In this document: positions 60,972 to 64,000 of the stretch, piece by piece
Numbering within the stretch: the first letter of the stretch is position 1
How the letters are laid out: each line of letters opens with the position of its first letter
Origin: Aureliella helgolandensis
GTDB lineage: Bacteria > Planctomycetota > Planctomycetia > Pirellulales > Pirellulaceae
Assembly: GCF_007752135.1 (NCBI RefSeq)
Contig: NZ_CP036298.1
Coordinates: forward strand, 6,564,501 to 6,628,500
Direction: 5' to 3'
Length of the DNA stretch: 64,000 nucleotides
Notes under the pieces: model-generated
The model's input: only the letters and a program-made list of their open reading frames with translations
Database searches by the model: none
Told to the model about the DNA's origin: nothing
Position numbers and translations under genes: made by a program

Positions 60972-61304
60972 ATGAGTGAGGTTGCGTTTACGAAAGACCG
61001 TTTCGCCGAGACTATGGCAACGCTATCGGCTGGTGGAGTCAAGTTGACTGCGATTGACTCTGAGCCCGTGCAACGACGGAACACAACTTGGCAGCGATAC
61101 GAAGCGTCACGTGATGCTGCAATTGCAATGCTTGTGCTGCATACTCGATGGGAGTTGCCTGATCACATCGTATTCATTTTGTCGCGTGACATGCGGCGCA
61201 TTTGTCGCCCTTCGACATGGTCCGTTGACACGAAGCTCGTAAAGGAACTCGATCGGCGACTGCTGGATGCAGACGGCTGGTATCTCGGAGACGGGAAAGG
61301 CTGA
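60972..61304 (+). CDS. Cassette 9: hypothetical protein, 110 residues
   Basis: The protein starts MSEVAFTKDRFAETMATLSAGGVKL and has no membrane segment. No family recognised. The ATG at 60972 is 40 bases after the cassette boundary; an upstream TTG at 60966 is less likely. The attC after it is truncated. Confidence 0.65.
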   Translation: MSEVAFTKDRFAETMATLSAGGVKLTAIDSEPVQRRNTTWQRYEASRDAAIAMLVLHTRWELPDHIVFILSRDMRRICRPSTWSVDTKLVKELDRRLLDADGWYLGDGKG

Positions 61305-61329
61305 CTTGTGACGCGAATTACCAGACTGC

Positions 61330-61342
61330 CGATAACCAAGCG
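61330..61342 (+). repeat. attC-i remnant
   Basis: R'' CGATAAC and CCAAGCGG remain, then a MITE-like element begins. R'' matches the cassette start TTATCG at 60932. No right half is found after the element, so it was probably deleted. Confidence 0.75.
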
Positions 61343-61489
61343 GGGGAAGAAAAGGTGTCAGGACTCTTTACTTGTGATTTCGGTGGTGGACCTCTGCTGA
61401 ATGCGTACTCCTCTGTAGTGGAAGTTTAAATGGAGCCTCCGAAACCGCCTCAGCATCGCAACAATGAGTCCTGACACCTTTTCTTCCCC
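61343..61489. mobile_element. MITE-like element with 24-bp perfect inverted ends
   Basis: GGGGAAGAAAAGGTGTCAGG begins the left end (61343-61366), and its exact complement ends the element (61466-61489). The inside (about 100 bp) has no gene. It sits within the last attC. The source transposon is not in the window. The gap 61490-61613 shows no gene. Confidence 0.85.
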
Positions 61490-61613
61490 AGTTCTCCGGT
61501 TTTGAACCTATTCACCTTCCACTGCTTCGCGCTCAATTCGATTCAGCAATCGCGTTAGCAGGGAAACAATAAGCGGCGAGCCCTGGTTTGCTTGGATCTC
61601 TTCATTGATCGCG

Positions 61614-62540
61614 TTACGCACATTCTCTAGGTCGACTGTTTGTGGCGGTTTCGGCGTCATCATTTAATAAGCTCGGCGGCAAGGGTGGCATGTGAATGGC
61701 ATCCGGCTGAACGTAGTGGTCGCGAGCTATCCGAGTGCCACTGATATGGCCCAGGGACTGCGCAGCGGCTTCTAAGCCGCCACGCCTGGCGACCTCCGTT
61801 CCGTGTGCTTTTCTCAGTGTACCAAGCCCCTGTCCTCGACGTCGCTTGAATCCGATCGTCTCGGCAATTTCAAAGAGTCTCAGCTCCCAGCGACGCGCTG
61901 TACTCTTGGGAAGCCCGAAAAGCTTCTCGCGTCCGTGAGATCCCAACCGTTGGACGGCGGCCAGGGCAGGGGGTGACAGACGGAACGAATGAGGCCGCCC
62001 CGTCTTGTGTTGAACAATCGTGATCGTCTCTCCGACTTGGGCGGGCTCAAGCCGAAGGATGTCACCCGGCCGGATTCCAGCCTCGTAGCCAATCCAAATC
62101 CAAGCGGTCAAGAGTTCCGAAGCTGGCACGCCGATCGCGAGCGAGCCCGGCACGAGCTCGGCCGCACACAGCAGCAGCCGCACATCGTCGACCGACCAAG
62201 CGACCGGCGCCCGCTTACGTAATTTGATTTTACGGAGCCGGTTTGGGTTGTAATGTCGATGAAGACCGCATCCGGCGGCCCAATTCCAAACGGCAGTAAT
62301 GCCGGCTTTACGAAGCCGCACCGTTTCTGGCGATTTGGTTTGCTCCAAGCTCAGGAGCCAACGATTGACCACCATTTCTTCCAAGTCGGCGAGAGTCGCC
62401 GGAGCTCCCAGGAATTCGCCGAAGCATCGCGCGGCTTTCCTGTACTGATTTTGAGTGTCGCGACAGATAGACCGCTCGGCGATCAACGTTTCTAGGCATT
62501 GCAAAAGGTTCAAGAAGTTAGCCTCCAGGAGTGAAGACAT
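61614..62540 (-). CDS. Phage integrase (tyrosine recombinase)
   Basis: The 308-residue protein has an N-terminal core-binding domain (about 15-95: AERSICRDTQNQYRKAARCF) and a catalytic domain with Arg in GYEAGIRPGDILRL, Lys in QHKTGRPHSF, a variant box TLRKAHGTEVARRG (the usual His of H-x-L-R is replaced), SLGHISGTRIARDHYV with the nucleophile Tyr. It lies 72 bp from attR and points away from it, the usual arrangement. It should integrate and excise the prophage at tRNA-Leu. Confidence 0.9.
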   Translation of the reverse strand: MSSLLEANFLNLLQCLETLIAERSICRDTQNQYRKAARCFGEFLGAPATLADLEEMVVNRWLLSLEQTKSPETVRLRKAGITAVWNWAAGCGLHRHYNPNRLRKIKLRKRAPVAWSVDDVRLLLCAAELVPGSLAIGVPASELLTAWIWIGYEAGIRPGDILRLEPAQVGETITIVQHKTGRPHSFRLSPPALAAVQRLGSHGREKLFGLPKSTARRWELRLFEIAETIGFKRRRGQGLGTLRKAHGTEVARRGGLEAAAQSLGHISGTRIARDHYVQPDAIHMPPLPPSLLNDDAETATNSRPRECA

Positions 62541-62554
62541 CCATGCTTATCAAA

Positions 62555-62570
62555 GCTAGAAAAATCTAGC
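62555..62570. promoter_or_regulatory. Small palindrome in the attP arm
   Basis: GCTAGA-AAAA-TCTAGC lies between the integrase start and attR, followed by CCCAAATTTTGGG (62600 region). Their TCTAG cores resemble the anticodon stem of the tRNA core, so they may be integrase arm sites. Confidence 0.5.
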
Positions 62571-62612
62571 ACGCCAATTCGAAAAGGGGGCAAATTCTTC
62601 CCAAATTTTGGG

Positions 62613-62675
62613 CGCGCTAGATTTAGGTTCTAGTACCGCAAGGTGTGCAGGTTCGATTCCTGTCAGCCCTACTTA
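62613..62675 (+). repeat. attR, 63-bp core
   Basis: An exact copy of 24074-24136; only the 3' half of tRNA-Leu is present, so it is not a functional tRNA gene. Confidence 0.96.
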
Positions 62676-62707
62676 GTGATGAAAATGCAAGATAAACTTG
62701 CCTCAAA

Positions 62708-62741
62708 GGGGCTTGCCGTACCATTCGGCGAGCCCTTTTTT
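62708..62741 (+). terminator. Original tRNA-Leu terminator, now displaced
   Basis: The stem GGGCTTGCCG/CGGCGAGCCC (one G-T pair) is followed by six T. It lies 33 bp past attR, i.e. where the tRNA-Leu terminator stood before the prophage inserted. Confidence 0.85.
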
Positions 62742-63073
62742 CGTGGCCTGATGCAACTCACTGCAAAGCGGACGACTACAGATTGCCGGAGTTTTTTTCG
62801 CGGCAACTAGAAGGCGAAGAAAAGGTAGCGAGACTGATTCTTGCGAAGCTCAAGGGTTTCGGGGGCGTCCACTTCAACTTCCACTACAGAGCAGCAAGCA
62901 CTTGGCGTGCTCCCCCGCGAATTGCCGTTCTTTAACAATCGCGTGCGCATCTCGATTGGCGGTCGGTACAATGCCCAATCATTGGATAGGCTGCAGGCGC
63001 CAACTGTGGCCCTCTCCTCTTAAAATCGTTTGGTTGTATTTGCTTGTTTACTGTTGACGGATAAGGACACTCC
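62742..63073. other. Gap without a supported gene
   Basis: These 330 bp lie between the displaced terminator and the lipoprotein gene. I see no gene or strong structure. Confidence 0.5.
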
Positions 63074-63328
63074 ATGCGTGCTTTAATACTTTGTTCGCTT
63101 ATTACTGTTCTTGCATCAACAACTGGGTGCAATCCTAGTATTTCGCCTGGCCCAGATGTTAAGCATGCGACTGAGGTGACCTTCGATCAGCTGAAGTCGG
63201 TAGTCGAAGGAACCCCACTGTTCTACTGGACTGGCAGCGACGACAAGTACCACTATTTCAAGATGGACGACGGGTTTTATCGTTTGTCAACAGATTTTAA
63301 GATGCCTAACTTCGAAGGAATGATGTGA
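63074..63328 (+). CDS. Small lipoprotein
   Basis: The 84-residue protein has a short hydrophobic signal (LILCSLITVLAS) ending in TTGC, a plausible though not ideal lipobox, so Cys19 would be lipidated. The mature part (about 65 residues) has FDQLKSVVEGTPLFYWTGSDDKYHYFKMDDGFYRL. No family recognised; some small planctomycete lipoproteins look alike. Confidence 0.7.
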   Translation: MRALILCSLITVLASTTGCNPSISPGPDVKHATEVTFDQLKSVVEGTPLFYWTGSDDKYHYFKMDDGFYRLSTDFKMPNFEGMM

Positions 63329-63682
63329 GAAAATTGGAGCCTGGCTCCTTCCTAATAGATGTAGAAGTCGTGGATGGCGAAAGAATTTTATCTTACAGTC
63401 GCTTTGGTAAGAAATAGCGCACCGTTCACGAAAAAACCACATCAATTACGACGCAACACACTGTTCGTTTCACATTTGGTGTCAATATCTACCATGCAAT
63501 GAGGCGCCGGGGACTAACAGAGCCAACCGCTCCCCAGGGAAGACCATAAGCCGTCCGGAGTATCAGTTGGCGCTCAAAAGGGACCAGTGATTGGCAGTTG
63601 AAAATCCACCACCTACATGGAGGTGGAAGGGTCTGGTCTGATGATCTGCATATGACTTCAAAGGCACGATCAAGGGTCAGTC
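63329..63682. other. Gap, probably containing the IS21 left end
   Basis: I see no gene. A small hairpin CCACCT/AGGTGG lies near 63611-63629. The terminal repeats of the IS21-like element should be here but I could not define them. Confidence 0.4.
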
Positions 63683-64000
63683 ATGTCCAATCGCTTGCGG
63701 ATGGATAAAGCACAGTCAATACAGCACTTACATGATTTGGGCTGGTCGCAACGAAGGATCGCAGCGTCCCCCAACGTCGATCGAAAGTCGGTTAGAAGGC
63801 AGCTGAAAGGGGCAGTTTCAAAAGGGACCGCGCGCCAACGGAGCATGCGCCAACGGCTCTTAGGGGTGCGTCCGATAATTCAAAAAGGCCCAGCGCGCCA
63901 ACGGGTCAGCCTCTGCCCGAATCCACCAGCCCTGAGCTGGAAACACTCTCAGTTCCACCTTCGTCGCGTGGCGTCTGTGTGGCCTACCACCAAGTGATCG
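63683..64000 (+). pseudogene. IS21-family istA, 5' part, probably frameshifted
   Basis: It begins MSNRLRMDKAQSIQHLHDLG and has the helix-turn-helix WSQRRIAASPNVDRKSVRR, the usual N-terminus of IS21 IstA. This frame then becomes unlike the family and stops at 63997. Another frame (codons from 63796 on) reads naturally to the window end, with RGVCVAYHQVI matching the segment that should follow. A frameshift near 63790-63860 is likely. The gene runs off the window. Confidence 0.7.

Larger units (their letters stand above)
53886..61342 (+). mobile_element. Integron gene-cassette array without integrase (CALIN)
   Basis: Nine cassettes, all oriented plus, are bounded by G^TT junctions at 53886, 54527, 57389, 57908, 58538, 59154, 59804, 60416 and 60931. 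In eight, the six bases after G are exactly complementary to the R'' box of that cassette's own attC (for example TTCCCC with GGGGAAC, TTCGTC with GACGAAC, TTATCG with CGATAAC). Cassette two differs at one base. No IntI-like gene is present. It lies inside the prophage. Confidence 0.9.
24137..62675. mobile_element. Prophage integrated in tRNA-Leu, 38.5 kb
   Basis: The element is bounded by the 63-bp direct repeats attL and attR. It contains an integrase next to attR, a complete HK97-like head module, siphovirus-type tail genes, replication-type genes and an integron cassette array. The dispersed repeats found in host DNA are absent inside it. I recognise no endolysin, holin or spanin, and few tail-tip genes, so it may be cryptic. 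Confidence 0.93.

Noticed and set aside
62613-62675. Second tRNA-Leu gene
   Set aside because: Only the 3' part is present; the acceptor 5' strand and D arm are missing, so it is attR.

Overview
The window looks like a chromosome segment of a planctomycete, most likely from the Pirellulales. The evidence is a 57-residue arginine-rich protein of the DUF6800 type, a TIGR03790-type secreted protein, tandem clpP genes behind tig, dispersed intergenic repeats built on ACCCGCCGCGTCAGCAAGG, and several small proteins with the planctomycete-style N-termini MRFRLSTLLL and NPYETP. I have no database support, so genus and species stay open.

Host part, 1-24136. On the minus strand lie a hydroxypyruvate-isomerase-like gene with a sodium/solute symporter, a cysteine desulfurase, a Nudix-type hydrolase, queA, two clpP paralogues with tig, and tRNA-Gly(GCC). 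On the plus strand lie a GT4 glycosyltransferase, a TIGR03790 protein, dnaB, a single-domain GlmU-like uridylyltransferase with prs, and the translation/replication cluster rplY-pth-rpsF-ssb-rplI, which lacks rpsR. groES stands alone on the minus strand. The long intergenic spaces (1-250, 4310-4620, 7806-8475, 19236-19490) are filled with one family of dispersed repeats, which I do not see inside the prophage.

Prophage, 24137-62675. A 38.5 kb element is integrated in tRNA-Leu(UAG). A 63-bp direct repeat (24074-24136 and 62613-62675) covers the 3' part of the tRNA. The integrase gene sits at the right end, and the tRNA's own terminator has been pushed to 62708. The left arm holds an Xre-type regulator, small proteins, CsrA, a cluster of structured RNAs (a pseudoknotted RNA with its terminator, and a tRNA-Gly-like gene with a 56-nt insertion in its anticodon arm), a Dam-type methylase, a second tyrosine recombinase, a 5'-3' exonuclease, and a replication-type protein carrying four 21-bp iterons inside its gene. 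Next come a secreted trypsin-like protease and a plasmanylethanolamine-desaturase (CarF/TMEM189) homologue. The HK97-like morphogenesis block follows: HNH, TerS, a sialidase-like adhesin, TerL, portal, S78 protease, a zinc-ribbon glycosyltransferase, capsid, connectors, tail tube, a G/GT chaperone pair with an A_AAA_AAC slippery site, a methyltransferase, gp10-like and tape measure. It ends at a strong terminator at 52431. I recognise no lysis genes and no tail-tip genes beyond one unassigned protein, so the phage may be defective or very divergent.

Integron cassettes, 53886-61342. Between the phage genes and the integrase is an array of nine promoterless-looking gene cassettes. Eight attC sites and a truncated ninth separate them. 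In eight of nine cassettes the six bases at the cassette start are exactly complementary to the R'' box of that cassette's own attC, which is the signature of IntI-mediated insertion; the ninth differs at one base. No integron integrase is present. The array is therefore a CALIN (cluster of attC sites lacking an integrase) carried by a prophage. One cassette is occupied by an IS91-family element with its tyrosine recombinase, and a 147-bp MITE-like element cuts off the last attC.

Right flank, 62676-64000. Host DNA resumes with the displaced terminator, a small lipoprotein gene, and the start of a probably frameshifted IS21 istA that runs off the window.
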